This document shows positions 8,993 through 17,015 of a stretch of DNA of 64,000 nucleotides, piece by piece. The stretch is from an uncultured Elusimicrobiales bacterium. GTDB taxonomy: Bacteria > Elusimicrobiota > Elusimicrobia > Elusimicrobiales > Elusimicrobiaceae. The notes under the pieces were generated by a model. That model saw nothing but the letters and a program-made list of their open reading frames with translations. It was not told the DNA's origin and ran no database searches. Within the stretch, counting starts at the first letter, position 1, and every line of letters starts with the position of its first letter. The stretch spans positions 1 through 64,000 of the forward strand of contig CALUZQ010000005.1 in the NCBI GenBank assembly GCA_944325225.1, in the 5' to 3' direction. The position numbers and the translations under genes are program-made.

Positions 8993-9929
8993 AAGCGTAA
9001 ACGGCGATTTGAGAATTTTCTCCGGCAATGCCAACATTGCTCTGGCGCAGAAAATTTGCAGCCACCTAAATATGGAATTGGGCAAACTGCGCGTAGAACG
9101 GTTTGCCGACGGAGAAATTGATGTACAAATTTTGGAAAGCGTCCGCGCGCACGATTGCTACTTAATTCAGCCCACTTGCCCGCCCGTCAACGAAAATTTG
9201 ATGGAACTGTTGATTATGATTGACGCGTTCAAACGCGCCAGCGCCGGCAAGATTACGGCGGTCATTCCGTATTTTGGTTACGCCCGTGCGGACCGGAAGG
9301 CCTCTCCTCGGGTGCCGATTACGGCCAAATTGGCCTGCAACTTGATTACCGAAGCCGGGGCCGACCGCATTATGACGGTGGATTTGCACGCCGGTCAGAT
9401 TCAGGGATTTTTTGATATTCCGGTGGATCATTTGCGGGCGCGCAAAGTATTTTTAGATTATTTTAAAGATTTTGATCGGAAAGATTTAGTGGTTATTTCG
9501 CCGGATGTGGGCGGCGTGGAGCGCGCCCGCAAATTTGCCGCGCGCATGGACGCAGGGCTGGTTATTATTGATAAACGCCGCCCCAAAGCCAATGAAGCAG
9601 TGGTCTATAATGTAATCGGCGATGTAAAAGACAAAGTAGCCATTATTTTTGATGATATCGTGGACACGGCAGGCACTTTAACCACCGTGGCCCAAAAAAT
9701 CAAAGAGCGTGGAGCGCGCGACATTTATGCCGTATGCACGCACGGGCTGCTTTCCCGCAACGCGATAGATAAAATCAATCAGGCGGATATTAAAAAGCTG
9801 GTCATTTCGGACTCGCTGCCCATCCGCGATTTAGGGCCGAAGGTGGAAGTGCTGTCGGTGTCGTATTTGCTGGCGGACGCCATTAAACGCAACCACGACG
9901 GCCGCTCTATCAGCGATATGTTCAATTAA
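8985..9929 (+). CDS. prs: Ribose-phosphate pyrophosphokinase (PRPP synthase)
   Basis: 314 residues, usual length. It makes PRPP from ribose-5-phosphate and ATP for nucleotide, His and Trp synthesis. Visible motifs are the N-terminal FSGNANIALAQKI, the flexible-loop GYARADRKASPR, the metal-binding VDLHAGQIQGFFDIPVDHL, and the PRPP loop DDIVDTAGTL. It starts inside the end of glmU (8-base overlap). The glmU-prs-rplY-pth order is common in bacteria. Confidence 0.97.
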   Translation: MTKSVNGDLRIFSGNANIALAQKICSHLNMELGKLRVERFADGEIDVQILESVRAHDCYLIQPTCPPVNENLMELLIMIDAFKRASAGKITAVIPYFGYARADRKASPRVPITAKLACNLITEAGADRIMTVDLHAGQIQGFFDIPVDHLRARKVFLDYFKDFDRKDLVVISPDVGGVERARKFAARMDAGLVIIDKRRPKANEAVVYNVIGDVKDKVAIIFDDIVDTAGTLTTVAQKIKERGARDIYAVCTHGLLSRNAIDKINQADIKKLVISDSLPIRDLGPKVEVLSVSYLLADAIKRNHDGRSISDMFN

Positions 9930-9967
9930 ATTTAAAATTTTCGGATGAAAATTTTTGGAGGAATAAA

Positions 9968-10636
9968 ATGGAAAAAGTAACTATCTCTGCCGCCGCCCGC
10001 GAAGGGATTGGCGTCAAAGGGGCTCTGTCTAAAATCAGAGCCGAAAAGAAAATCCCGGCCATTATTTACGGCGGGCACAAAGAACCTGTAAGCGTTACCG
10101 TAAGCGTAAAAGATTTGGATAAAATCGTAAAAGCCGGTAAAAACACGCTAGTGGAAGTGGACTTGGCCGGCGCCAAAGAATTGGTGCTGGTAAAAGAAAT
10201 CCAATATCATGCCGTAACCGACAATCCAATCCATGCCGACTTTCAGCGCGTGAGCATGAAAGATAAAATGGATGTAGTCGTGCCGCTTAAATTGGAAGGC
10301 ACTCCTGCCGATGTGGCCAACTATGGTGCTATCATTGAGCACATTCTGCGCGAAATTGAAGTGCGTGCGTTAGTCAGCGCCATTCCGCACGAAATTGTGT
10401 TGGATATTACGCCGATGACCATCAACAAAGGTATCTTAGCCGGCGATATTAAATTGCCCGAAGGCGTAGAATTGGTAACCGATGCGGAAGCTCCCGTGGT
10501 GCATTTGGCTATTCCGAAAGAGGACGCTCCTGCCACACCGGTTGTTGCGGATGCAGCTGCCCAGCCGGAAAGCTCTTCCACCAAGGGCAAAAAAGACGAA
10601 GACGGCAACCTGGCCAAGGACGCCGCGAAGAAATAA
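9968..10636 (+). CDS. rplY: 50S ribosomal protein L25 / general stress protein Ctc
   Basis: 222 residues, so it is the long TL5/Ctc form: an N-terminal 5S rRNA-binding L25 beta-barrel (residues 1-90, with IPAIIYGGHKEPVSV) plus the C-terminal TL5 domain (VPLKLEGTPADVANYGAIIEH). It ends in a charged Lys/Glu/Asp-rich tail. GGAGG lies seven bases before the ATG. It sits between prs and pth, the typical location. Confidence 0.93.
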   Translation: MEKVTISAAAREGIGVKGALSKIRAEKKIPAIIYGGHKEPVSVTVSVKDLDKIVKAGKNTLVEVDLAGAKELVLVKEIQYHAVTDNPIHADFQRVSMKDKMDVVVPLKLEGTPADVANYGAIIEHILREIEVRALVSAIPHEIVLDITPMTINKGILAGDIKLPEGVELVTDAEAPVVHLAIPKEDAPATPVVADAAAQPESSSTKGKKDEDGNLAKDAAKK

Positions 10637-10639
10637 CCT

Positions 10640-11200
10640 ATGTCATATCTTCTGGCGGGGCTTGGAAATCCAGGAACCCAATACGAACGGACGCGCCACA
10701 ATGCCGGGTTTATGGTGTTGGACGCCGCCGGCCGGAAATGGGGAGCCGAATGGAAATCCTGGCAGCGGCTGGGAGTGTATGCAAAGGTTACCGTGGCGGG
10801 GCACGAGGTGTTTCTCGTCAAACCCACAACTTATATGAACGAATCGGGCCGAGCTGTATCCAGCTTGGCCCGGTTCTATAAAATAGCGCCACAGCACTGT
10901 TTCGTTTGCTTTGATGATGTTTCGCTGGCCGTTGGCAAATTGCGAATCCGCAAAAATGGATCTGCCGGTGGTCAGAAAGGGATGAAAAGCGTGATAGAAC
11001 AGTTGGGCACGCAGGATATTCCCCGGCTGCGGCTGGGCATTGGCCCTAAGCCCGACAAATTTGATTTAGCCAATTTTGTGCTTTCTAATTTTCCCCAAGC
11101 CGATCAGCCCGTGCTGGAATCTGCGCTGAGCCGTGCAGTGGAAGCCCTGGAAATGATTTTTTCCCAGGGGATAGATAAAGCGATGAATGTGTTTAACTAA
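10640..11200 (+). CDS. pth: Peptidyl-tRNA hydrolase
   Basis: 186 residues. It releases tRNA from stalled peptidyl-tRNA. The N-terminal AGLGNPGTQYERTRHNAGF holds the conserved Asn10 and catalytic His20; PTTYMNESG, CFDDVSLAVGKLRIRKNGSAGG and KSVIEQLGTQDIPRLRLGIG complete the family signature. The start lies three bases after the rplY stop, and a terminator follows the gene, making it the last gene of the operon. Confidence 0.96.
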   Translation: MSYLLAGLGNPGTQYERTRHNAGFMVLDAAGRKWGAEWKSWQRLGVYAKVTVAGHEVFLVKPTTYMNESGRAVSSLARFYKIAPQHCFVCFDDVSLAVGKLRIRKNGSAGGQKGMKSVIEQLGTQDIPRLRLGIGPKPDKFDLANFVLSNFPQADQPVLESALSRAVEALEMIFSQGIDKAMNVFN

Positions 11201-11225
11201 TTGACATTTTTATCAGAAGCAGAAC

Positions 11226-11257
11226 AAAGAGCGGAGCGTTTTCCTCTGCTCTTTTTT
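11226..11257 (+). terminator. Terminator of the glmU-prs-rplY-pth operon
   Basis: Stem AAAGAGC with GCTCTTT, partly paired interior, and a run of six T, beginning 26 bases after the pth stop. Confidence 0.75.
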
Positions 11258-11283
11258 ATTGTGAAATTCTGGCAGGGGTTAGC

Positions 11284-11310
11284 GGTACTTTTCCCGACGG
11301 GAAAAGTACC
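11284..11310. repeat. Perfect 12-bp inverted repeat
   Basis: GGTACTTTTCCC (11284-11295), GAC, then its exact reverse complement (11299-11310). No T-run follows on either strand, so it is not an ordinary terminator. It lies at the upstream edge of the repeat region before pilin cassette 2. I did not see another copy in the window. Confidence 0.7.
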
Positions 11311-11350
11311 AAAAAGAGTGCGTCCTAGTTTTGGGCCGGCGTGCCCACAT

Positions 11351-11400
11351 TTGTAGGAATATTCCCAACAAGTTGTTCCTCTAATGCGTAAGCGTCGTAA
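11351..11400 (+). repeat. Repeat module A, copy 1 (upstream of pilin cassette 2)
   Basis: 50-base module, matched by 46283-46332 with about six differences. It contains ATTCCCAACAAGTTGTT and CTAATGCGTAAGC. Here it precedes module B; near cassette 4 the order is reversed. No convincing gene is present on either strand. Confidence 0.8.
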
Positions 11401-11442
11401 GAAACGAAACCTTGTTGAAGGCAGAATTCCCAGGCCTGGAAG

Positions 11443-11528
11443 GCCGTTGCGCAAGGGCGCGACATTTCCGAAACAGTGTGGCTCCGCTAATCGTGTTAAC
11501 GGGTAAAGGAAAGGGGAGGGGCGGCTCG
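11443..11528 (+). repeat. Repeat module B, copy 1 (upstream of pilin cassette 2)
   Basis: 86-base module, matched without gaps by 46194-46279 with four differences. It begins GCCGTTGCGCAAGGGCGCGA and ends GGGGCGGCTCG. Its second half is recognisably related to the 75-base tandem repeat before cassette 3. Its last bases form a hairpin (GGGGCG-GCT-CGCCCC, 11518-11532) abutting the pilin promoter. Confidence 0.85.
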
Positions 11529-11532
11529 CCCC

Positions 11533-11556
11533 TTGACTCGTTTTTTTTGATAAATT
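11533..11556 (+). promoter_or_regulatory. Putative promoter/leader of pilin cassette 2 with shortened 8-T tract
   Basis: TTGACT (11533-11538), CG, eight T (11541-11548), GA, TAAATT (11551-11556), six bases before the ATG. The spacer is 12 bases, against 16 in the other three pilin cassettes, too short for a working sigma70 promoter. If the promoter reading is right, this copy should be off. Confidence 0.5.
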
Positions 11557-11562
11557 TTGCGT

Positions 11563-12078
11563 ATGAACAAAATCTATCAAAAAATATTCCCCGGCGAAAA
11601 AAACGCCGGATTTATGCTCATAGAGCTATTAGTGGTCGTTTTAATTATAGGCATATTGGCAGCAGTAGCGTTCCCGCAATATGAGAAAGCGGTGATGAAG
11701 AGCCGCATGAATAGCATTTTCCCATTGCTTAAAAGTATCAAAGACGCCCAGGAAGTGTATTATCTGGCCAATGGAGCATATACAAATGATTTAACAAAAT
11801 TAGATGTTCGTATTCCCCAAGAAGATTTAGAATCTAATCCTTCTAGCGGAATTACAACTTTCCGTAATGGGACATGGATTGATAGCTTTTTTGCTCAAAA
11901 TGAGAAATCTGGATGGAATTTACATGGGGGAATTGGAGATTATTTTGGGGGAGGAGATAATATCTGCTATTTTACAATCTATTTAGATCATTCAAGTTTG
12001 CCAGGTTTGATAAGGTGCTATGGAAATCATTCTCAATGTCCCTCCATTTGCAAGACATTTGATTTTGTAACGCAATAA
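11563..12078 (+). CDS. Type IV pilin-like protein (cassette 2)
   Basis: 171 residues. The leader (about 14 residues) and alpha1 helix closely match the other cassettes, but the mature N terminus reads GFMLIELL: Thr at +2 is replaced by Met, with Glu at +5 kept. The C-terminal domain diverges from the others (NICYFTIYLDH, RCYGNHSQCPSICKTF) and holds four Cys. The coding sequence is visibly more AT-rich than the flanking housekeeping genes. It lies alone between pth and tlyA, flanked by repeat modules and a bidirectional terminator. With its short T tract it may be a silent copy. Confidence 0.83.
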   Translation: MNKIYQKIFPGEKNAGFMLIELLVVVLIIGILAAVAFPQYEKAVMKSRMNSIFPLLKSIKDAQEVYYLANGAYTNDLTKLDVRIPQEDLESNPSSGITTFRNGTWIDSFFAQNEKSGWNLHGGIGDYFGGGDNICYFTIYLDHSSLPGLIRCYGNHSQCPSICKTFDFVTQ

Positions 12079-12079
12079 A

Positions 12080-12108
12080 AAATAAACCCGCTTTACGCGG
12101 GTTTATTT
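12080..12108. terminator. Bidirectional terminator between pilin cassette 2 and tlyA
   Basis: Perfect 12-bp stem (AAATAAACCCGC, 12080-12091, with 12097-12108) around a 5-base loop, with A/T tracts on both sides. It begins two bases after the pilin stop. The tlyA stop codon (12093-12095) lies inside the loop region, so the last tlyA codons are part of the hairpin. Confidence 0.85.
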
Positions 12109-12854
12109 AATTTTACATACCACAGATATTCGGTATTTCCGTGTGTCCCTTTGATAGGGCTTTCTGTTACTTCGCCCGACACGCTGCCGTATTTTTCTTT
12201 TAGATTTTCTTCAAAAAAATCCTGCACGCGCCGGATTGCCAGCAGTCGGTTTTCTTCGGTTTTGACGATGCCGTGCGGCACTTGTTTAGGCGTAAGTTCA
12301 AACTGCGGTTTAATTAAAAATACGATTTCCGCTTCCGGCGCCATTACCTGAAACAACGGCTCCATAATCATCGTTAAGGAAATAAACGACACATCTACCG
12401 CGGCAAACTGCGGGGGTTCGTCAAACAAATCGGCCGTCAAATACCGGGCGTTGGTTTCGGGGCGGAAGTGGAAATTTTTATAGCGGCGCATTTCATCGGC
12501 CAACTGCCCTTTGCCGACATCAACGCCATACACTTCTTTGGCGCCGGCTTGAATCATACAGTCCGAAAATCCGCCCGTAGCCACCCCGATATCCACGCAT
12601 ATTTTATTTTGCAGATTGATGTGCCACTGTTTTAATGCTCCGGCCAGTTTCAGCCCGCCGCGCGACACATACGGGCAGGATTTTTCCTTAAGCGCAAGCA
12701 CATCTTCCGGCAAAACGGTACGGTCGGCCCGGGTGTCTTGTTCGCCGTTTACCAGTACTTCTCCGGCCATAATGCTGGCCTGTGCGCGGGTGCGGCTTTG
12801 AAAAAAGCCCCGCTCTACCAAGGCCATATCCAAACGAAGTTTTTTAGTTGCCAT
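12093..12854 (-). CDS. tlyA: TlyA-family rRNA 2'-O-methyltransferase
   Basis: 253 residues. An N-terminal S4 RNA-binding domain (RLDMALVERGFFQSRTRAQASIM, residues 4-60) is followed by an FtsJ-type Rossmann methyltransferase domain (SRGGLKLAGAL, VDIGVATGGFSDCMIQ, VDVSFISL, LIKPQFE). Homologues methylate 16S and/or 23S rRNA cytidines; some were first called hemolysin A. I chose the ATG at 12854, which has GAGGGA upstream and matches the family start MA-K-RLD. The start overlaps the end of xseB by 11 bases. Confidence 0.9.
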   Translation of the reverse strand: MATKKLRLDMALVERGFFQSRTRAQASIMAGEVLVNGEQDTRADRTVLPEDVLALKEKSCPYVSRGGLKLAGALKQWHINLQNKICVDIGVATGGFSDCMIQAGAKEVYGVDVGKGQLADEMRRYKNFHFRPETNARYLTADLFDEPPQFAAVDVSFISLTMIMEPLFQVMAPEAEIVFLIKPQFELTPKQVPHGIVKTEENRLLAIRRVQDFFEENLKEKYGSVSGEVTESPIKGTHGNTEYLWYVKLNKPA

Positions 12855-13092
12855 CGCTTCCCTCGGCCAATTCGGTGTCAAACGGTTCGGTTAACAGTTC
12901 GGACCCTTTCTTTTTTAATTCTTCCACTTTAAATTTAACGGTTTCCAGCTTTTGGGAAAGTTCTTTGGAGAGGAGAACCCCTTCTTCAAATAATTTAACC
13001 GAGGCGTCCAAATCCGTTTGTTCTTCCTCCAGTTTGGAAACGATTTCTTCCAAGCGGGAAAGTTGTTTTTCAAAAGTTATTTTTGTTGCCAT
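12844..13092 (-). CDS. xseB: Exodeoxyribonuclease VII small subunit
   Basis: 82 residues. It has the typical compact two-helix form FEKQLSRLEEIVSKLEEEQTDLDASVKLFEEG and a charged tail. It assembles with XseA into the nuclease that degrades single-stranded DNA. It lies six bases after xseA and overlaps the start of tlyA by 11 bases; xseA-xseB-tlyA is a frequent bacterial order. Confidence 0.95.
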   Translation of the reverse strand: MATKITFEKQLSRLEEIVSKLEEEQTDLDASVKLFEEGVLLSKELSQKLETVKFKVEELKKKGSELLTEPFDTELAEGSDGN

Positions 13093-13098
13093 AATGCC

Positions 13099-14304
13099 TC
13101 ACTTTACTTCAGAACGGATCATACCGTCCTGTACTTGAATAAAAACGGTTTCGCCGGGTTCCGTTTGATTGACCCGGCAGATGACCGAGCCGTCCGCCCG
13201 GCGCGTAATGCTGTAGCCGCGTTTTAATACGGCCTGCGGCCCCAGCGCCTGCAATTTATTTTGGGCCAGTTCAAAACGGTGTGTAAAAGCGGCCAGTTTG
13301 GCTTTCCAGGCGTTTTCCAGCCGTTGGGAGAGTTCGTCCAGTTCCAATTCTTTGGGCTGCAGCAAGGTTTCCGGGTTTTTAAATACGCGGCTGTTTAGGG
13401 CCAAATCAAAGCGGCGTTTGGCGCGTTCGTAAAATAAACTGACCGATTGCAGCAATCGTTTTTGCAGTTGAACAATATGCTGCTGGGTGTTTTGGGAATT
13501 TTGCACCACCAGTTCCGCCGCGGCAGACGGAGTGGGCGCGCGCAGATCGGCCACGAAATCGGCAATAGTAAAATCCACCTCGTGTCCCACGCAGGAGATG
13601 ACGGGTATCTTGCTGTTAAAAATGGCGCGCGCAACGATTTCTTCGTTAAACGCCCATAAATCTTCCATACTTCCGCCGCCGCGGCCAACCAGCAACACAT
13701 CTAAGCCCGGTTGAAAGCGGTTTAAATCTGCTATGGCCTGGGCGATTTGTGCGGCGGCTTCGTCCCCTTGAACCAAAACGGGCGCAATCACAATTTCCAA
13801 ATGGGGGCTGCGGCGTTTTAATACGGATAAAATATCCCGCACCGCCGCCCCGGTGGGGGAGGTAACGACCCCAATGCGCTGGGGGTAAGCCGGGATTTCT
13901 TTTTTATGTTCCGGGGCGAATAAGCCCTCGGCCTCCAGCTTCTTTTTGAGTTTTTCAAATTCCAAAAACAAATTGCCTTTGGCCAGCGCTTCGGCGGTTT
14001 TCACGACGATTTGGTATTTGCCTTGTTTGGCATAGCAGGATAAACTGCCCCCCACGCGTACCTGTACGCCTTCCTGGAGTTCCAGGCCGTATTTGCGGGC
14101 GTCCCATTTAAACATCACGGCGGCCAGGAGGGCTTCGCGGTCTTTGAGGTCAAAATAAATATGCCCGCTGGCGGCTTCGCGCAGGTTGCTTACTTCGCCT
14201 TCCACAAATACATCGCGAAACACCCCTTCCATCATTTGTTTGATGGCCAGCGTAATGGCGGTAACGGTGAACACCTGTCCGCGGAAAGGGGCTTCGGGCT
14301 CCAT
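13099..14304 (-). CDS. xseA: Exodeoxyribonuclease VII large subunit
   Basis: 401 residues. An N-terminal OB-fold (FTVTAITLAIKQMMEGVF, VEGEVSNLREAASGHIYFDLKD) is followed by the catalytic domain with RIGVVTSPTGAAVRDI, VGRGGGSMEDLWAFNEE and ISCVGHEVDFTIADFVAD, the family hallmarks. A coiled-coil region and GYSI near the end follow. It works with XseB in mismatch repair and ssDNA turnover. It directly follows rarA with no gap. Confidence 0.96.
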   Translation of the reverse strand: MEPEAPFRGQVFTVTAITLAIKQMMEGVFRDVFVEGEVSNLREAASGHIYFDLKDREALLAAVMFKWDARKYGLELQEGVQVRVGGSLSCYAKQGKYQIVVKTAEALAKGNLFLEFEKLKKKLEAEGLFAPEHKKEIPAYPQRIGVVTSPTGAAVRDILSVLKRRSPHLEIVIAPVLVQGDEAAAQIAQAIADLNRFQPGLDVLLVGRGGGSMEDLWAFNEEIVARAIFNSKIPVISCVGHEVDFTIADFVADLRAPTPSAAAELVVQNSQNTQQHIVQLQKRLLQSVSLFYERAKRRFDLALNSRVFKNPETLLQPKELELDELSQRLENAWKAKLAAFTHRFELAQNKLQALGPQAVLKRGYSITRRADGSVICRVNQTEPGETVFIQVQDGMIRSEVK

Positions 14305-15555
14305 TTATTCTCCTTTGATTTTTTTAAGCCGTTCTATCAAAGCGGCTTCTTTGCCCAGTATGCCGGGTTTGAAAAATTGCATAGGGGACGGCATATAGAG
14401 CTGTTTGACATAGTGGTTGGGAAAATCGTGTGCGTACTGATAGCCGCGGTTTTTGCCGCCGGAGCGCAGGTGGTCGGGTACGGGGCGGTACTTGCCTTCG
14501 CGCACTTCTGCAAGGGCGGCGTCCACCGCCAGATAGGCCGAGTTACTCTTAGGGCAGCAGGCCACATAAATTGCGGCGTGCGCCAGCGGAATGCGTACCT
14601 CGGGCATGCCCAGCTCTTCGGCGGCAGAAAAAGCGGCTTGGGCAATCATGATGGCGTAAGGTTCGGCCAGCCCCACATCTTCGCAGGCGCAAATTAAAAT
14701 GCGCCGCGCGATAAAGCGCGGATCCTCGCCGCTTTCCAGCATGCGTGCCAGCCAATAGACGGCGGCGTCCGGGTCGGAACCGCGCATGGATTTGATAAAA
14801 GCCGAAATAATGTCGTAATGTTCGTCGCCTTTTTTGTCGTAATTTAAATGACGCCGTTGGATACATTCTTTGGCAATTTCCAAATCAATGTGTTTGAGTC
14901 CGTCGTCGGCGGGCGGCGTGGTAACGAAAGCCAGTTCGGCGGCGTTAAGCATTTTGCGCGAATCGCCGTTGGCCTGGGTGATAAAATAGTCGGCGGCTTC
15001 GGCGGAAATTTGGGCTTTTTCTTTTTCGGCGGCGCGGGTTAGAATTTTTAATAAATCCTTCTCGCCCAACGCCTTAAATTCAAATACGGAAAAACGGGAT
15101 AACAGCGCGGTGTTAATGTAAAAATAGGGGTTTTCGGTTGTGATGCCGATTAAAATAATATCGCCGCGTTCTACCGAAGGCAACAGCACATCTTGCTGGG
15201 TTTTGTTGAAGTGATGAATTTCGTCTAGAATAACCAGGGTGCGTTTTTGGTCAAAGGTGGGCGTGCGTGCGCGGTCGCGTGCTTCGGACAGTACTTTTTT
15301 AATGTCCGCCACGCCGGCCGCGGCGGCGTTTAATTCCACGGTATAGGCCTGCGTGCGCGAGGCAATATAACGGGCGGTAGCGGTTTTGCCGCAGCCGGGC
15401 GGCCCAAAAAACACGGCGGATTTAATCATATCCGCTTCCAGCAGCCGGCGCAGCATTTTGCCCGGCCCCAGCAAGTGCGGCTGTCCGGCAAAATCTTCCA
15501 ACTTTTTAGGCGCCTGGCGTGCGGCCAGGGGCATCGTTTCTTGTTCGTCCGTCAT
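14305..15555 (-). CDS. rarA: Replication-associated recombination protein A (RarA/MgsA AAA+ ATPase)
   Basis: 416 residues. AAA+ ATPase related to clamp loaders and acting at stalled forks. It has the N-terminal PLAARQAPKKLEDFAGQPHLLG, Walker A GPPGCGKTA, Walker B LVILDEIHHFNKTQQD and sensor I ITTENPYF. The C-terminal tetramerisation domain contains GSDPDAAVYWLARMLESGEDPRFIARR. It sits between zapA and xseA with one-base spacing, so it belongs to a cell division/DNA repair operon. Confidence 0.95.
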   Translation of the reverse strand: MTDEQETMPLAARQAPKKLEDFAGQPHLLGPGKMLRRLLEADMIKSAVFFGPPGCGKTATARYIASRTQAYTVELNAAAAGVADIKKVLSEARDRARTPTFDQKRTLVILDEIHHFNKTQQDVLLPSVERGDIILIGITTENPYFYINTALLSRFSVFEFKALGEKDLLKILTRAAEKEKAQISAEAADYFITQANGDSRKMLNAAELAFVTTPPADDGLKHIDLEIAKECIQRRHLNYDKKGDEHYDIISAFIKSMRGSDPDAAVYWLARMLESGEDPRFIARRILICACEDVGLAEPYAIMIAQAAFSAAEELGMPEVRIPLAHAAIYVACCPKSNSAYLAVDAALAEVREGKYRPVPDHLRSGGKNRGYQYAHDFPNHYVKQLYMPSPMQFFKPGILGKEAALIERLKKIKGE

Positions 15556-15556
15556 T

Positions 15557-15853
15557 TTATTTATGTGTGGTATCCAGTGCGGATTTTAATTTTAAGATTA
15601 AATCGTCCACGCGGGATTCTTCTTCCTTGCGTTTGCCGCCTTCATTTTGGCCCTGCAGGTAGGATAACGCCGCAAAATGCAGGGCGGCCAGGAGGGCTTG
15701 TTTGAGGGTATCCACCTCGCCCTCTTCCTGCAGCTGGAGCATATATTTTTCTACGGAAGCGGCCAAATCCGCCAATTCCACCATGCCCAGCCCGGCGGCT
15801 TCTATATCCAGCGGGATTCGCTTAATTTCCACTTGTACAATGTCTTTTGGCAT
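15557..15853 (-). CDS. zapA: ZapA-like cell division protein
   Basis: 98 residues. The N-terminal beta element VQVEIKRIPLDIEA is followed by a long helix ending in DDLILKLKSAL, the ZapA pattern: a small FtsZ-ring bundling protein with a coiled-coil tail. The call rests on pattern and length only, since ZapA sequences are weakly conserved. The context supports it: ZapA often lies beside pheST in other phyla, and here it is divergent from pheS. The ATG at 15853 has no Shine-Dalgarno, but TACAAT lies seven bases upstream. Confidence 0.7.
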   Translation of the reverse strand: MPKDIVQVEIKRIPLDIEAAGLGMVELADLAASVEKYMLQLQEEGEVDTLKQALLAALHFAALSYLQGQNEGGKRKEEESRVDDLILKLKSALDTTHK

Positions 15854-15962
15854 ATTAGGTATTGTAACTTTTTTCCCGCCCGTTTGTATGGTTTGCACAA
15901 AAAGCCCTAAAAAATGGGAAAAATCCCCTATACGCGCATTTAAAATACTATAATTATAATAT
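15854..15962. promoter_or_regulatory. Divergent promoter region zapA / pheS
   Basis: Minus strand: TACAAT (15866-15861) seven bases before the zapA ATG. Plus strand: two overlapping TATAAT copies (15949-15954, 15955-15960), the first eight bases before the pheS ATG. Neither gene has a Shine-Dalgarno, so both look leaderless or nearly so. Good -35 hexamers are not obvious. Confidence 0.5.
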
Positions 15963-17003
15963 ATGACGATCAACGAATTTAAAGCCGCCTGTTCCGCTAT
16001 AGAACAGGAGTACAAAGCCAAAATCAGCCAAGCCGCCGATTTGGCCGCTGTGGAAGAATTGCGCATAGCCGCTTTGGGGCGCAAAGGCGCACTGACGGAA
16101 CTGTTAAAAGGACTGAAAGATTTTTCCATTGAAGAAAAAAAAGAAGCCGGCCCGCTGGGAAATGCCTTAAAAGCCGCCCTGACCGACGCATTTGACGAAA
16201 AAACCGAATTTTTTACCGCCAAGGAAATTAACGACGAATTAAACAAAGTCAATCTGGACTTAACCCTCCCCGGCTATCCCGTAGCCAAAGGGCATCGCCA
16301 TCCGCTTTCCGTGGCGCAGGACCGCATGACAGCCATTCTTTCCCGGCTGGGGTTTGAATGGGCCGAAGGCCCGTGGGTGGAGGACGAAAAACACAATTTT
16401 GATTTGCTTAATATCCCGCTGCACCACCCGGCGCGCGATGCGCAGGACACTTTTTTTGTAGATAGCAAAATGCCGTTGGTGCTTCGTACGCATACCTCCA
16501 ATGTGCAAAGCCGGTATATGGAAAAACACAAACCGCCGCTGCGCATTATGGCGCCCGGGCGCGTATTTAGAAACGACAGCTTGGACGCCACCCACAGCCC
16601 GGTATTCCACCAAATTGAAGGACTGTATGTGGATAAACAAGTCAGCTTGGCGGATTTAAAGAGCGATTTGACGGCTTTTATGAAAGGGTTGTTTGGCAAC
16701 AAGGCCGAAATTCGTTTCCGTCCGTCTTTCTTTCCGTTTACGGAACCGAGCGTGGAAGTAGATGTCAAATGCGTTTTCTGCCAAGGCAAGGGCTGTAATG
16801 TATGCAAAGGCAACGGCTGGATTGAAATGTTGGGGGCCGGGGTGGTCCACCCCAATGTGCTTAGAAACTGCGGCATTGACCCCGAACAGTACAGCGGTTA
16901 CGCGTTTGGTATGGGTGTAGAACGGTTGGCTATGATGATGCTCAACATCAAAGACATTCGCGCATTTTATGAAAACGACTTGCGCCTGCTGAAACAATTT
17001 TAA
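15963..17003 (+). CDS. pheS: Phenylalanyl-tRNA synthetase alpha subunit
   Basis: 346 residues. A coiled-coil N-terminal tRNA-binding arm is followed by the class II catalytic domain: motif 2 RVFRNDSLDATHSPVFHQIEGLYV, and motif 3 GYAFGMGVERLAMM. A Cys-rich insert (CVFCQGKGCNVCKGNGWIE) is usual in bacterial PheS. It forms an alpha2beta2 enzyme with PheT, encoded 12 bases downstream. Confidence 0.98.
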   Translation: MTINEFKAACSAIEQEYKAKISQAADLAAVEELRIAALGRKGALTELLKGLKDFSIEEKKEAGPLGNALKAALTDAFDEKTEFFTAKEINDELNKVNLDLTLPGYPVAKGHRHPLSVAQDRMTAILSRLGFEWAEGPWVEDEKHNFDLLNIPLHHPARDAQDTFFVDSKMPLVLRTHTSNVQSRYMEKHKPPLRIMAPGRVFRNDSLDATHSPVFHQIEGLYVDKQVSLADLKSDLTAFMKGLFGNKAEIRFRPSFFPFTEPSVEVDVKCVFCQGKGCNVCKGNGWIEMLGAGVVHPNVLRNCGIDPEQYSGYAFGMGVERLAMMMLNIKDIRAFYENDLRLLKQF

Positions 17004-17015
17004 GGATTAGACACA

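Noticed and set aside
11518-11548. Hairpin plus T tract before pilin genes as plain terminators
   Set aside because: Eight bases separate the stem from the T tract in cassettes 2-4, unusual for an intrinsic terminator, and the conserved TTGACT and TAAATT spacing to ATG fits a promoter better; a mixed role is still possible.
11197-11580. 127-codon minus-strand frame across the pilin repeat region
   Set aside because: It crosses the pth terminator, an inverted repeat and modules A/B; no ribosome site and no family match.
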